The notes under the pieces are model-generated. The model did no database searches. It saw only the letters and a program-made list of their open reading frames with translations, and was not told where the DNA came from. From Saccopteryx bilineata (Eukaryota > Chordata > Mammalia > Chiroptera > Emballonuridae), in contig NC_089493.1 in the NCBI RefSeq assembly GCF_036850765.1, forward strand, positions 16,369,632 to 16,433,631: a stretch of 64,000 nt of DNA. Direction: 5' to 3'. This document shows positions 48,601-58,814 of this stretch, one piece after another. The position numbers and the translations under genes are program-made. Each line of letters starts with the position of its first letter. The first letter of the stretch is position 1.

Positions 48601-49466
48601 GTGTCCCATAAATTTTGAGTTGTTGTATGCTCATTGTCATTCGTTTCTAGGAATTTCTTTATTTCTTCTTTGATCTCATTCTTAATCCATTCATTATTTA
48701 ACACCCTGCTATTTAGTTTCCATGTGTTTGAGAATTTTTGAGCTTTTCTGCTGTGATTCATTTCTAGCTTCATGCCGTTGTGATCGGAGAAAGTGCTTGA
48801 TATGATTTCAGTCTTCTTAAATTTGTTGAGAGCACTTTTGTGCCCTAACATGTGGTTTATCCTAGAGAATGTACCATGAGCACTTGAAAAGAATGTATAT
48901 TCTGCTGCTTTAGGGTGAAAGGTTCTGAAGATATCTATTAAATCGAGTTGATCTAGTGTTTCCAATAAGTCTGCTGTTTCTTTGTTAATTTTCTTTCTTG
49001 AGGATCTATCTAGTGATGTTAGTGGGGTATTGAAATCCCCTACTATTATAGTATTGCTGTTGATCTCGCCCTTTAAATCCATCAAAGTCTGTTTTATATA
49101 TTTGGGTGCTCCTATATTAGGTGCATAGATATTTATAATAGTTATATCTTCCTGTTGGATTACTCCCTTTATCATTATGTAGTGGCCTTCTTTATCTCTT
49201 ACTATATCCTTTGTTTTAAAGTCCAATTTGTCTGATATAAGTATTGCTACCCCAGCTTTTTTTTCATTTTTGTTTGCATGAAACGTTTTTTTCCATCCTT
49301 TTACCTTCAATCTGTGTGTGTCTTTTGTTCTAAGGTGTGTCTCTTGTAGACAACATATGTATGGGTCCTGTTTTCTTATCCATGCAGCTACCCTATGTCT
49401 TTTGATTGGATCATTTAATCCATTTACATTTAAGGTTATTATTGATATGTAGTTGTTTATTGCCAT
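45672..49466 (-). CDS. L1 ORF2 protein (endonuclease and reverse transcriptase)
   Basis: A 1264-codon open frame from ATG (human ORF2p is 1275). ORF2p nicks DNA and copies L1 RNA at the nick. The N-terminal AP-like endonuclease keeps [28 protein letters not shown] and FSDHNG. At residue 204, however, the motif reads SRINHMLG (codon 48855-48857), where human L1 has the catalytic Asp205 (IDHI). The RT domain keeps [13 protein letters not shown] and the catalytic FADD at about residues 699-702. The C-terminal Cys-rich motif [16 protein letters not shown] is intact. No stop or frameshift interrupts it. The protein could be made, but endonuclease activity is doubtful because of the Asn. Confidence 0.95.
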   Translation of the reverse strand: MAINNYISIITLNVNGLNDPIKRHRVAAWIRKQDPYICCLQETHLRTKDTHRLKVKGWKKTFHANKNEKKAGVAILISDKLDFKTKDIVRDKEGHYIMIKGVIQQEDITIINIYAPNIGAPKYIKQTLMDLKGEINSNTIIVGDFNTPLTSLDRSSRKKINKETADLLETLDQLDLIDIFRTFHPKAAEYTFFSSAHGTFSRINHMLGHKSALNKFKKTEIISSTFSDHNGMKLEMNHSRKAQKFSNTWKLNSRVLNNEWIKNEIKEEIKKFLETNDNEHTTTQNLWDTAKAVLRGKFIALQAHFQKLEKAQINNLTLHLKELEKEQQVKPKCSRRKEIIKIRAEINDIEAKETIQRINETRSWFFEKVNKIDEPLSRLTKKKRETTQINKIKNERGEITTDTTEIQNIVRKYYEELYAKKLDNLDEMDKFLETYNLPKINLEESENLNRPITPKEIETVIKKLPTKKSPGPDGFTTEFYQIFKEELTPILLKLFQKIQEEGRLPNSFYEASIILIPKPGKDDTKKENYRPISLMNIHAKILNKILANRIQQYMEKIIHHDQVGFILGRQGWYNFRKSINVIHHINKKKEKNHMIISIDAEKAFDKIQHPFMIKTLSKVGIQGTYLNMIKAIYEKPTANIILNGKKLKAIPLRSGTRQGCLLSPLLFNIVLEVLATAIRQEEEIKGIQVGKEEVKLSLFADDMILYIENPKVSVKKLLDLINKFSKVAGYKINTQKSEAFLYSNNEQSEREIKETIPFTITTKKIKYLGVNLTKETKDLYSENYKTLIKEIKEDTNKWKHIPCSWLGRINIIKMSILPKAIYKFNAIPIKIPMTYFKDIEHIFQKFIWNQKRTRIASAILKKKNKVGGITLPDIKLYYKAVVLKTAWYWHKNRHIDEWNRTENPEINPQFYGQLIFDKGGKEIQWSKDSLFNKWCWENWTATCKKMKLDHQLTPLTKINSKWIKDLNVGRETISILEENIGSKLSDISRSNIFADLSPRGSEIKDRINKWDYIKLKSFCTAKDNKNRIKRQTTQWENIFDNTSDKGLTTKIYKELVKLNTRKTNNPIQKWAKEMNRHFSKQDIQMANRHMKKCSTSLIIREMKIKTTMRYHLTPVRMALINKTTQNKCWRGCGEKGTLLHCWWECRLVQPLWKTVWRFLKKLKIELPFDPAIPLLGIYPKDTIEQLEKEKCTRMFVAALFTIVKIWKQPKCPSEDEWIKKLWYIYTMEYYSAIRNDDIRSFTITWMDLYNIIRSEISKSEKKLR

Positions 49467-49488
49467 TTTCTTCTTTAAAGGTGTATTC

Positions 49489-49510
49489 CTTTTTTTTTTT
49501 TTTTTTTTCT
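49489..49510 (-). repeat. A-run in the L1 inter-ORF spacer
   Basis: About 21 consecutive A residues on the L1 sense strand (T on plus) in the 68-bp gap between the ORF1 stop and the ORF2 ATG. Confidence 0.9.
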
Positions 49511-49534
49511 GTATTCTTTTCCCACTTTATCTGT

Positions 49535-50428
49535 TTACACCAGGCCCCTTAATATTTCCTGCAGCATTGGTTTGGTTGTAATGAATTCCTTGAGTTGTTT
49601 TTTGTCTGGGAAGCTTTTTATTTCTCCTTCAATTTTAAATGATAGCCTTGCTGGATAAAGTAGTCTTGGTTGTAGGTTCTTGTTCTGCATTACTTTGAAT
49701 ATTTCTTGCCATTCCCTTCTGGCCTCAAGTGTTTCTGTTGAGAAGTTGGATGTCATCCTTATGGGGGCTCCTTTGTAGGTGATAACTTTTTTTTCTCTTG
49801 CAGCTTTTAATATTTTCTCTTTATCGCTTAGCTTTGGTATTTTAATTATGATGTGTCTTGGTGTAGGTTTCTTTGGGTTTCTCTTTAATGGAGTCCTCTG
49901 TGCTTCTTGGACTTGTGAGAGTTTCTCTTGCATTAATTTAGGGAAGTTTTCAGCTATGATATGATTGAACAAAGTCTCTATCCCTTGTTCTTTTTCTTCT
50001 TCTTCAGGAACCCCTATGATGCAGATGTTATTTCTCTTCATGTTGTCACAGAGCTCTCTAAGAGTTTCCTCTGACTTTTTGAGTCTTTTTTCTCTTTTAT
50101 TCTCTGCTTTTATGCCTTCATTCCAGTTGTCTTCTAACTCGCTGATTCGATCCTCTGCTCTATCTATCCTGTTTTTAATTCCTTCCATTGTGGTCTTTAT
50201 TTCTGATATTGTATTTGTCGTCTCCAACTGATTCTTTTTTATACTTGCTATTTCTTTATTTAGGTTTTCAAACTGCCCCTCCATTGTTGTTCTAAGATCC
50301 CTAAGCATCCTTCCAATCAGTATTTTGAACTCCGCATGTGGAAGTTTGATTATTTCCATATCACTCAGTTCATCTCTCGAAGGTGTCTCTTGTGGTTTCA
50401 TTTGGATTGCACTCCTTTGTCTTCTCAT
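49535..50428 (-). CDS. L1 ORF1 protein (RNA-binding chaperone)
   Basis: A 297-codon open frame starting at ATG 50426-50428. ORF1p forms trimers that coat L1 RNA. Residues about 30-130 form a heptad-rich, charged coiled coil (for example 'IKNRIDRAEDRISELED'). An RRM-like segment follows ('NNICIIGVPEEEE'), and then the C-terminal domain ('RHIIIKIPKLSDKEKILKAA', 'ARREWQEIFKVM', 'ARLSFKIEGEIKSFPDKKQL'). It is shorter than human ORF1p (338), mainly at the N-terminus and coiled coil. No disruption seen. It would be translated from the same RNA as ORF2. Confidence 0.95.
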   Translation of the reverse strand: MRRQRSAIQMKPQETPSRDELSDMEIIKLPHAEFKILIGRMLRDLRTTMEGQFENLNKEIASIKKNQLETTNTISEIKTTMEGIKNRIDRAEDRISELEDNWNEGIKAENKREKRLKKSEETLRELCDNMKRNNICIIGVPEEEEKEQGIETLFNHIIAENFPKLMQEKLSQVQEAQRTPLKRNPKKPTPRHIIIKIPKLSDKEKILKAAREKKVITYKGAPIRMTSNFSTETLEARREWQEIFKVMQNKNLQPRLLYPARLSFKIEGEIKSFPDKKQLKEFITTKPMLQEILRGLV

Positions 50429-51344
50429 CTTCTTCTTTTTTTTATATTTGTAGAGTTGGTTGAGTCTAGGCTTGGTGTTGTCTGCCTCCAGTTTTCAGTT
50501 GTGTTATTTTTAGGTCTTTGTGGGTTGGTATCAGCTATTATTTGTAATCCACTTTCAGATTTGGGCAGCTTTGATGTCTTGATTTGTTTGTTTTCTTAAC
50601 AGATGATAGTCTTGTTAACTGATCTCAGCAGGGGGCTTCCTTGAAACTGTAACCAGGAATGCTGTGGGTGTAACCTGAGACGCTGAAGGTCTCTTCCACC
50701 AACTAATCTCACTGGGGGCAGGGTTTCTTCTCAGCTTCAGTAGGGGGAGGTGTATCTCAGATCTCCATGGAGACCTGAGTTACTGCCCCTCCTCCCCACT
50801 TCTTGTTTTCAGCTGTGTCTTGTTGTGCTGATTGGAGCTGGATAGATGTCCGGAGATCTCTGATCCTGAAGCACTTCAGCTCTGTTTTGTGAAAGGTTCA
50901 GTCCCTCCCCCAGCTATGGCCGCCTCCAGCACGAATGAGTCAGCTTTTTTATTTTGTTTCTTGCATACCTTAGCCCCTCACAGTCTGTCCCTCTCCCTGT
51001 CTTTTCCACTTGGGAGATAAGCTGGTCTTTTCAACCCACCTTGCTCCCTGGTCGCCAGGTAAGTGGCTGTGAGCAGTAATTTCTGCTCTTTTTCCTCTGT
51101 GAAATCCTCTCTGGGCTCTCAGCCTCACCCCCTCCCCTTCCGTTCCTGTAAGCAGAGGAGATTCAGGCACTCCTTACCAGGATTATTGTGGCTTCCTCTT
51201 TGCTCCTTGGTTTTTGAGAGCTGTTCTTGCAGTTCAGTGTTGGTTTTTCATGCTGATTTTTTCTAAATTGATTTGTATTCCAGTTTGGTGTTGAGAGCTG
51301 GGCGTCTGTGCATCTGCCTACTCCACTGCCATCTTCTCTCCCCT
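50429..51344 (-). promoter_or_regulatory. L1 5' UTR / internal promoter region
   Basis: About 916 bp, more GC-rich than its surroundings, from the L1 5' end to ORF1. L1 5' UTRs carry an internal RNA polymerase II promoter. The region is complete, but its activity cannot be judged from sequence alone. Confidence 0.75.
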
Positions 51345-51355
51345 AAATGCTTTTC
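51345..51355. repeat. L1 target-site duplication, right copy
   Basis: AAATGCTTTTC, followed by AATTG. The pre-insertion site reads CTTTTC/AA on the plus strand, close to the usual L1 endonuclease site. Confidence 0.85.
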
Positions 51356-51541
51356 AATTGCAGACAGATCAGAGAGGGAGAAAGGCACATGAGCCCGAAC
51401 AACTCCTTCTGTTCCGGCCACCTCGCGGAGAGGGCATAGGAGGTTGGCTTCCTTTTGTTGCCTGGAGTGAGATCGGGTGTAAGCGCTGACTGGAGAGGAG
51501 AGAGAGAGAGAGAGCATCATTTGCAGGTGGGAAAGCAGGAT

Positions 51542-51997
51542 CTAGCCAAGAGGGGGGAAGAGTCCGATGGGACCGAGGGAGCGAAGGAGTCTTGCAGGAG
51601 GGGAAGAGAGTTCCTCGGGGGAGTCGGAAAAGGAGGAGAGATCTGGAGCAGAGGGTTTAGCTGAGGTTTCTCTGGCCAAGAGGACGTGCGATGTAGAGCA
51701 ACCAGCACAGAGTTTAGGATGAGAACGCAGATGCCAAAACCCCTGAGTATAAGGGATTTCTGACCACTTCCCAGCCTCCTGGCAATAATTCCGTAAATCA
51801 GTAAGGATGTTAAAATCGAAAATCCCTTCCTGAGGCCACCTGGTCTGGTTATCTAGCGGGTATTGTGGCCAGGCTACGCTACAGAAGAAGATTAGTTTCT
51901 TCTTTTTCAGGGAACAATCAATGTTTGAGAGATTCCGGATTAGGCACCCCAGGGGTGTTTTAGAGTCAGATTTGAATCCCTTTGCCCCCATAGTCAC
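51542..51997 (-). pseudogene. ERV gag matrix region (N-terminal part)
   Basis: The N-terminal Gag half, cut off from capsid by the L1. The likely ATG is at 51989-51991, giving MGAKGF, with Gly2 available for N-myristoylation as in most retroviral matrix proteins. It contains 'CSVAWPQYPLDNQTRWPQEG', typical of gammaretrovirus-like matrix, then a Ser/Pro-rich segment. It stays open for about 150 codons and ends at a stop (51542). Confidence 0.85.
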
Positions 51998-52303
51998 CCT
52001 CAGTTCTCGGAGTGGTCAGACTTGAGTATTAGCATCCTAAAAACTCAAGATCCAGCCACGGATGGAAAAGGTAATGTGGAAATGCTCTGAACGTCTCCAA
52101 AAGCAAATGCACTTGGTCGGAAAAAGAGGTCCCTGACGCAGCTGCTGTTTTGGACAGGGATTCTCGGAGGAGAGAACTGAGGCAGGAGGTGCTGGAGGTG
52201 GGGAACTTACCACACTGTGCGCTGAAGTGGGTGGAAGATCAGAGGTCCTGGTTCTTTCTCGGAGGGAAGGGGAGAGGAGCAGTCCTTGCAGACTTCTGAC
52301 TCC

Positions 52304-52322
52304 TCCTGGGTTTTTGGCACCA
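52304..52322 (-). other. ERV primer-binding site, tRNA-Phe-like
   Basis: On the minus strand, three bases inside the 5' LTR, the sequence is TGGTGCCAAAAACCCAGGA. It resembles the complement of the 3' end of tRNA-Phe (TGGTGCCGAAACCCGGGA) with one extra A and a few changes. This would place the element in an F-type class I group. Confidence 0.75.
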
Positions 52323-52325
52323 AAA

Positions 52326-52680
52326 TGTAACGTATTTTTCGCCACCGAGAAGGAAGGAACAGGTCTTGGAGCCACCAAGTGTGGTAAGTTCAAAAGGCTT
52401 TATTCAGTACAAAGCATTCCCCGGACGAGACTCACTGGCCTGTGAGATGGAGGAAAAAATCGCGCACGGAGAGACTGCGTGGGTATACTTTAAAAAGGTT
52501 CCCTCTAGGGAAGTTGCGCTAATATGACATAGTAAAATCTTACTGGCTGACAAGTCAGTCGCTTTTTTTCCAAGGAGTCCTAGGAAGTTTCTTTTGGCAC
52601 GCTTGGCTGTGGGCGGTTCTAGCCAAAGTTTGTGGGCCTGGGTTCCCCACGTGACCATCCCTCTATCCACCAACCTTACA
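52326..52680 (-). promoter_or_regulatory. ERV 5' LTR
   Basis: Ends CCTTACA at 52680 and begins TGTAACG at 52326, so it has paired TG...CA ends. TATA-like TTAAAGTATACC at about 52484-52495 and AATAAA at 52399-52404 lie on the minus strand about 90 bp apart, framing a short R region. Relative to the 3' LTR there is a 5-bp deletion and about 20 substitutions. Confidence 0.92.
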
Positions 52681-52685
52681 CTTGG

Positions 52686-53975
52686 TGTCTCTGCAATCAT
52701 GGTTTCTTTTGTGTCTTCTGTTATCTGCATTGATAACTGCATTTAGCATTAATCACTTTCTAGCTAGGTTTTAAAATCACCCACAAGCAACTTAAAAATG
52801 TGACAGAGCAACTGAAGGAGAAAGAGACAGCATATCAAATAGATTATGGTTGACACAGATTACTTCTGAAGATTTGACATAAACACTTGGGCCACAATGC
52901 CATGGCCTTTTCCAGGGACTTAGAAGGAGCCCGTGAAGGTAAAGAGGCTCTATTTTATGAAAATTTGCCTCTAGTTGAGATCTGTCACAATCATCCAGGA
53001 GAAACTCATGAGGTTTTAAACTGACACAATGGCAGGGATGATACAAATTTGAGAAATATGAAGAAGGCAACATCTATAAATAATTGGATGATGGAGATGA
53101 GTGTTTGCTTTCCATACCTAGTGATGTCTGCTCGTTTCTCTTACTTATCACCAATTTCTCTAGTGATGGGTCTGTGCACACTTGTAACAGAAACTGGACC
53201 TGGAAGAGGCTAGAGAAGAAAGATTATAATTGGATCAAACCCTGGAGCCAACAACCAATTAGGAAAGTCAGACTAGAATCAGTGTTGGTCACTAAACCAC
53301 ATGAATTCCTTAAAAGGGAAATATGGCTGCTGGTAATAGGCAAATAGATAGTTTGTACCAAGTGATAATCACACAAATAAAGGCTGCAATCTATTGGACT
53401 CACAAATACATATGTGAACATACACATGCAATCCAACCAGGTAAAGATGTTTCCTGTGACCAAAGGAATTAGTGCTAGATCCTTCCAGAGAGCATCTGAA
53501 AAGGAAGCCTAGAAAAGGTGAAGGTTGGGATAAGTTATAAAATAACCCAAGAATTTAGCTATGTGGTGAAAGCAGAGAACATTTGAGGAAAGCAAATGAA
53601 CTAAACAAGGTTTTCATCAAATGCTTAAAAGGGTATATGACCCAATGAAGATTATTGGTGTAGGCTTTTATTTCTGACAATACTGCAGATTAGGTGTACT
53701 TCAGAGAACCATTACAATACTAGTAAAGCTTAAAGTTAGTAAGAAAATGTGTTACTGTCTTGGCACAAAAAGGAGTGGAGAAAAAACAAAGTGAAAGGAA
53801 GATAGAAAGCAACTAGGACACAAATACTTGATGGGTGGATGTGTAAGTCCTTACAAACACCCCAGAAACCATAGTATGATTCTTAGTAAAATTGAAGGTG
53901 TACATTCTCTATGGTCTAGCAATTCCATTCCAAGTTGCTCTGTTTCATTGATATCTAAACCACATTTTTTTCACA
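52686..53975. other. Noncoding stretch
   Basis: No gene or recognisable element. Short open frames (up to 93 codons) have no family resemblance. Confidence 0.45.
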
Positions 53976-53988
53976 GTTTATTGTTTCT

Positions 53989-54358
53989 TTTTTTTTGTAT
54001 TTTTCTGAAGTTGGAAACAGGGAGGCAGTCAGACAGACTCCCACATGCGCCTGACCGGGATCCACCTGGCATGCCTACCAAGGGGCGATGCTCTGTCCAT
54101 CTAGGGGGTTGCTCTGCTGCAACCAGAGCCATTCTAGTGCCTGAGGCAGAGGCCACAGAACCATCCTCAGCGCCTGGGCCAACTTTGCTCCAATGGAGCC
54201 TTGGCGGTGGGAGGGGAAGAGAGAGACAGAGAGGAAGGAGAGGGAGAGGGGTGGAGAAGCAGATGGGCACCTCTCCTGTGTGCCCTGGCCGGGAATCAAA
54301 TACGGGACTCCTGCACACCAGGCCGACGCTCTACTACTGAGCCAACCGGCCAGGGTCT
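53989..54358 (-). repeat. SINE family A, full length
   Basis: T-run and 'TCTGAAGTTGGAAACAGGGAG' at left, head ending GGCCAGGG at right. A 13-bp duplication GTTTATTGTTTCT lies at 53976-53988 and 54359-54371. Confidence 0.93.
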
Positions 54359-54579
54359 GTTTATTGTTTCTGTATTGAAATGCTTTATAACAGTTAGTAA
54401 GACAGCATGTGATACCATCCAAATTTAAATGGAAAATTTCCTTTCTTAGCTGAGCAAAACAATGGTCTATCTCTTGCTATTGTTGGCATCTCAGACTTAA
54501 CAAAATATGATATAAAAATCTAGAGAAACTCTTGTATGTGTGCATTTGACATCATATACTGATATGTTCATTGACATGT

Positions 54580-54990
54580 TTTACACAAAAAAATTCTGGA
54601 AACAATCCAATTGCCCATGAATGACAGAAAGAATAAACACATGGTAATACAGTCAACGTAGAAGATGTGAATGCACTGTATTAATTCACATTAACTTCAA
54701 TAAATTCAAAATATCTATTGTTCAAAAGAAGTATGTCACAGGAGAATATACATAGAATAATGTATTAAATAAAGTAAATTATTAAAGTCAATGATACATT
54801 CCTGGATGGTAGCACTGGAAACTGAAACAAAAAAATTATTTAAAAAAATGTAGGTGCTTCTAAGTCCCCGGTAATTATCTACTTCTTTAGCTGGGTGGTA
54901 GACAGTTAGATTTATTGTGTTTTAAAATATATGCATATAATTCATTCATTCTTTTATACCTATATTTTACATTAAAATATTTTTTAAAAC
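54580..54990 (+). mobile_element. Old L1 3' end fragment (tentative)
   Basis: 'TCTGGAAACAATCCAATTGCCCATGAATG' followed by 'AATAAACACATGGTAATACAG' resembles the ORF2-distal text of old L1s, and the AT-rich end would be its 3' UTR. Strongly diverged. Confidence 0.5.
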
Positions 54991-55433
54991 CTGATATAAA
55001 CTTAAAGAGATTTGGCCTTAATTTCTCAGCAATTTTACAAGCAAAGTAGAGCAAGAAGCCTGGTATGAAATCCCACTATTAGAAGTGAAGTACTCTGATA
55101 TCTCTAGAAATCCAGAACACATAACCCCACTGGGACAAGATAGTCCATTGAAAGCTTATAATGAACTTGCAATATTGGCAAGGTAGTCCATGTTTATTTA
55201 AAAAAAAACAGAAACTGAGCTATACCATTATCACAATAGATGCCTCATTTACAAACAATTAATTAGTGGTAGAGTTGGAATAAAACTCAATGCCCCTGCC
55301 CACAAACCCAGGTCACACAACTTTACATGGTTAGGAAGTCTAAAACTCGATTGGCCTATTTGGATAAAGGATACAGAACATTTTTCACCAAGTCATTTGC
55401 AGATGGTTGAAGTAGAAGCCAATGTCCATTATA

Positions 55434-55985
55434 CAGTTGTTTCTCTCCATATCAAGGTTCATTTTTCTTGCTCTCACTGTATTGCAAATTTTTTAATTGC
55501 ATATATCTAATTTTTGTTGCAAATTTCTCACTGTATCATGGGATTTTGAGGGATATTGCACCACTTGATGAAGCACCTTATTAAGTGGCACCTTCAGAAG
55601 AGCTGTCTGTCATGCTCTTCTTGGCTGTGCAGTACATTTATCTCATCATCATCACCTTCATCATCATCAGTACTGCACAACTAATTTATCATTATCTTCA
55701 TCATTCAAGTTGTAGTATATTCACTGGTGAGTACCCATATAGAATTTTATATGTTGTTAAAGTTATGTAGGTTTGAGAGTGTAGAAAGTGTTTAAGAGCA
55801 TAGGAACTGTTTATAAGAGTGTAGGAAATGTTAATAGTGTGGGAAAGGTTTATAAGAATGTGGAAAGGGTTTATTAATCCTTAAAAAATATATATGTAAT
55901 AAAATAAAATAAGGTCACTAGTTCGTGGATTTTCACCTATTGCAGGTACTGGAAACCAACCCCCGTGATAGATGAGGGACCACTG
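55434..55985. mobile_element. Pogo/Tigger-like nonautonomous DNA transposon
   Basis: The right end is clear: 'CAACCCCCGTGATAGATGAGGGACCACTG', in reverse complement CAGTGGTCCCTC..., a pogo-type terminus. The left end CAGTTGTTTCTC ... TATCAAGG is a decayed inverted copy, preceded by TA. The element of about 550 bp has no transposase. Its interior holds CAT-rich simple sequence and a tandem array of about 21-bp units. Confidence 0.65.
55777..55876. repeat. Tandem array of five units of 19-21 bp
   Basis: Units follow GAGTGTAGGAAATGTTTATAA with one to five changes each, at about 55777, 55796, 55817, 55836 and 55856. The array is internal to the transposon-like element at 55434-55985. Confidence 0.85.
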
Positions 55986-56761
55986 TGTTCCATTTTCAAA
56001 CAGCATTAATTATTTTATTTTTTAGCTTCATTTATTTATGGATTATAGTATGGTTACAAAGAAAATACATGTAACTGAAATTCAGTCACTTAGGCAATAC
56101 TTTTGAATCAACCCTACTGTGATTTCAAGGGTTCAGTGCATGAAAGAGGATATTCTTTTAATAAAATACCAGCTCTGCCATCTGATAGAGAAACATGTAC
56201 TTCTCTTTCTGTTAAGCTATAAGAGAAATTGATAACCGCCAGAAAAATAAAACTGATGCATTTTTAATGGCCATTTTTAATGAACACTTGCTGTTCTTTA
56301 CTGGGTGTTTTAAAGATTGACACCTTAAGGAATGTGATATATGGCAAAGAGTAAAAGGGTAGATAGTGCTTGATGAAAGGTGTACAGGAATGCACTCCCA
56401 AAAAAGCAGCCAGTCTTGGGCTCACCTGTACTGCATAAGCCCATTTCATTTGTGGGGAGCCACACAGAAGGCAATGGTGAGTAAATTTCACACTCAGAGT
56501 AAGTGGGAGGAAGAAATGCAATGGTCTGCAATACTAAATAGTAGAGGATAAGCTTGAAAATACAGATTAACCAAATAATAATAAGAAAAATATCCAATTA
56601 ATCTAGAACAACCCCAACAACAACAACAAAAACAAAAAAATCATTTATAAAAGTTGTGACTATAAATTGTTGGGACTAGCTCCAAAATTTCCATGTGACA
56701 CACAGAGTGTTTATGCTCTTCACAGTGCAGCATAGGATGACAAGTTGTGCATAGTTTTAAA
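55986..56761. other. Noncoding stretch
   Basis: No gene or recognisable element. Confidence 0.45.
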
Positions 56762-56775
56762 AAAAGAGCTTTTGA

Positions 56776-57059
56776 GCCTGACCAGGTGGTGGTGCAGAGG
56801 ATAGAGTGTTGGACTGGGACGCGGAGGACCCAGGTTCAAAATCCTGAGGTCACTGGCTTGAGCCCAAAAGTCACTGGCTTGAGCAAGGGGTCACTTGGTC
56901 TGCTGTACACTTCCAGTCAAGGCACATATGAGAAAGCAATCAATAATCAACTAAGGTGCTGCAATGAAGAACTGATGCTTCTCATCTCTCTCCCTTCCTG
57001 TCTTTCTGTCCCTATCTGTCTCTCTTTCTGTCTCTCTCTTTCTCTGTGACGCACACAAT
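56776..57059 (+). repeat. SINE family B, full length
   Basis: Starts GCCTGACCAGGTGGTGGTGC, with 'CTGATGCTTCTCATCTCTCTCC' and a CT-rich 3' part. A 14-bp duplication AAAAGAGCTTTTGA lies at 56762-56775 and 57060-57073. Its right duplication is only about 11 bp from the L1 fragment that follows. Confidence 0.92.
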
Positions 57060-57084
57060 AAAAGAGCTTTTGACAATGCAGAAA

Positions 57085-57997
57085 GCATTTTTTTCATATG
57101 TTTATTGCTTCTATATCACTGATCATCAAAGAAATGAAAATTATAACCACAATGAGATACCACTTCACCGCTACAGAATAGCTATTATCAATAAATAAGC
57201 AAACAACAAATGCTGGTGAGGATGTGGAGAAAAGGGTACCCTTGTGCGCTGTTGTTGGGCATGCAGATTGGTGCAGTCACTTTGGAAAGCAGTATGGAAT
57301 TTTCTCAAAAAATTAAAAATGGAACTGCCTTTTAACCCAGTGATCCCACTTCTGGGAATATATACTAAGAATCCCAAAACTTTAATTCAAAAGAATATTT
57401 ATTCCTCCATGTTCTTTGCAGAGTTATTTGCAATAACCAAGACCTAGAAACAGCCCAAGTGTCCATCTGTAGATGAGTGAGTAAAAAAGCTGTGGTACAA
57501 ATACAGAATGGAATTCTACTTGGCTGTTTAAAAAGGAAATCTTACCTTTTGCAACAGCATGATGGACCTGCAGATTATTATGCTAAGTGAAATAAGCCAA
57601 TCAGAGAAAGACAAGTACCATATAATTTTATTCTTATGTGGAATCTAATGAACAAAATAAACTGATGAACAAAATAGAAACAGAGGCGTGGACACATGGA
57701 GCAGACTGACAGCTGTCAGAGGGAAGCAGGTGGGGGAACTGAATGAAAGAAGTTGAATGAATTAGCCAGAGAACATGTATGCATATAACAAATAAACACT
57801 GCGAACACTGGTGATAGCCGGAGGGAAAGGAGAGTAGGGGTAGGTGTAGGTGGGCAAAGGAGGGGGGATGGAAACCTAAAGAGATTTTGCTGGGAGTGAT
57901 GAACACACGATGCAGTTTGCAAATGATGTTTTATCGAGCTATATAATTGAAACCTTTATGGTTTTGCAAACCAATGTCATCCCAGCAAATTCAGTTT
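57085..57997 (+). mobile_element. L1 3' end fragment
   Basis: Same subfamily as 14515-15357: 'ACCACAATGAGATACCACTTCACC', 'CCCAGTGATCCCACTTCTGGG', then a 3' UTR ending CCAATGTCATCCCAGCAAATT. A short flanking repeat (about AATGCAGAA, 57076-57084 and 57999-58007) may be its target duplication. Frames are broken by stops. Confidence 0.85.
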
Positions 57998-58007
57998 AAA
58001 ATGCAGA

Positions 58008-58814
58008 AGGCTGTGTAGATCCTCTGAACTGCCATTCTTCCTATCTCTTTCACCTGCTGAAGAACATCTGGTCAAATAATATATACATCTAAATGGAACC
58101 CCTCCTAATGTCATTTAATTTTTAAAAGCAATAGTGGTATTTAAAAGTGTTTGTTTCATTCATTTATTAAATGCTAATTAATTCATTAATGCTAATGAAT
58201 TTCCTCTTAGTGTGCCTTTTACAACTCTAGCTGGATAAAGCCATGTCTCTAAATTTTAGGTCTGTCTCTAAGAGTGAACAAAGAATTAGTTTTTATTGAA
58301 GCCTAACAAACCACATAGCAGGAGATTCCCTTCCTGCCATCGCTATCAAATGTTCCAAGAAAAGCATTTCTCCCTTTCTGAGCGATGAATAAAGCTCCCT
58401 CACACCCTGGCAGCAACTCCTTTTCCCAGGAGTGTTTCCTGGTGCTCTGGGAATACCTTTGCTTCTCCCTAGCTGAAGACTTAGGACCAGACCGACTCAT
58501 ATTACCTACTTTGTTCCACCACATGTAAAAGTGTGAAGGCTTCTTTCCTGAATTCCAGGGTGTTTCGTAAGTATTAATGAGAGCCAGAATCTCTTTGTAA
58601 TTATATCAGCTTATAATTACACAGCTTATTGTTATGGTGGAAACTGTGAAGACTATTGACTGACACTTTCAAAAGAGGCTTATGGGATTTCAGGGCTCAT
58701 CTAATTTGACCTTCAGTTTATTATGCATCTGCAGGTAGTCCATTGGTATTCCAGCACACCTGCTCTAAATTAGGGCAAGGAAAATGAAGAGTTTAAAACA
58801 TAGACGGAAAACAT
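58008..58814. other. Noncoding stretch
   Basis: No gene. A short open frame (58303-58524, minus) resembles no known family. Confidence 0.45.

Larger units (their letters stand above)
45351..51344 (-). mobile_element. Full-length L1 retrotransposon inside ERV gag
   Basis: About 5.99 kb, minus strand, with every part of an L1: 5' UTR of about 0.9 kb (51344-50429), ORF1 (50428-49535), a short spacer with an A-run, ORF2 (49466-45672), 3' UTR with a G-rich tract, and an A-rich tail (T-rich at 45351-45400 on the plus strand). The right end reads GCCATCTTCTCTCCCC on the plus strand, a normal L1 5' start. An 11-bp duplication with one mismatch flanks it. Both ORFs are open over full length, making this the youngest autonomous element here. 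Confidence 0.96.
40191..52680 (-). mobile_element. Endogenous retrovirus (ERV1, gammaretrovirus-like), env-less, carrying an L1
   Basis: A two-LTR provirus on the minus strand. LTRs at 40191-40550 and 52326-52680 begin TGTAA and the right one ends TTACA, giving inverted TG...CA ends. A 5-bp target duplication CTTGG lies at 40186-40190 and 52681-52685. Reading right to left: 5' LTR, tRNA-Phe-like primer site, gag, pro, pol (RT, RNase H, integrase), then about 330 bp with no env, then 3' LTR. Without the inserted L1 of about 6 kb the provirus is about 6.5 kb. The LTRs differ at roughly 20 sites plus one 5-bp indel by eye, about 6 percent, so it is not recent. Every gene carries stops or frameshifts. 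Confidence 0.95.

Noticed and set aside
52404..52742. 112-codon minus-strand open frame
   Set aside because: It runs across the ERV 5' LTR and its flank. The related frame at 40359-40622 lies in the other LTR.
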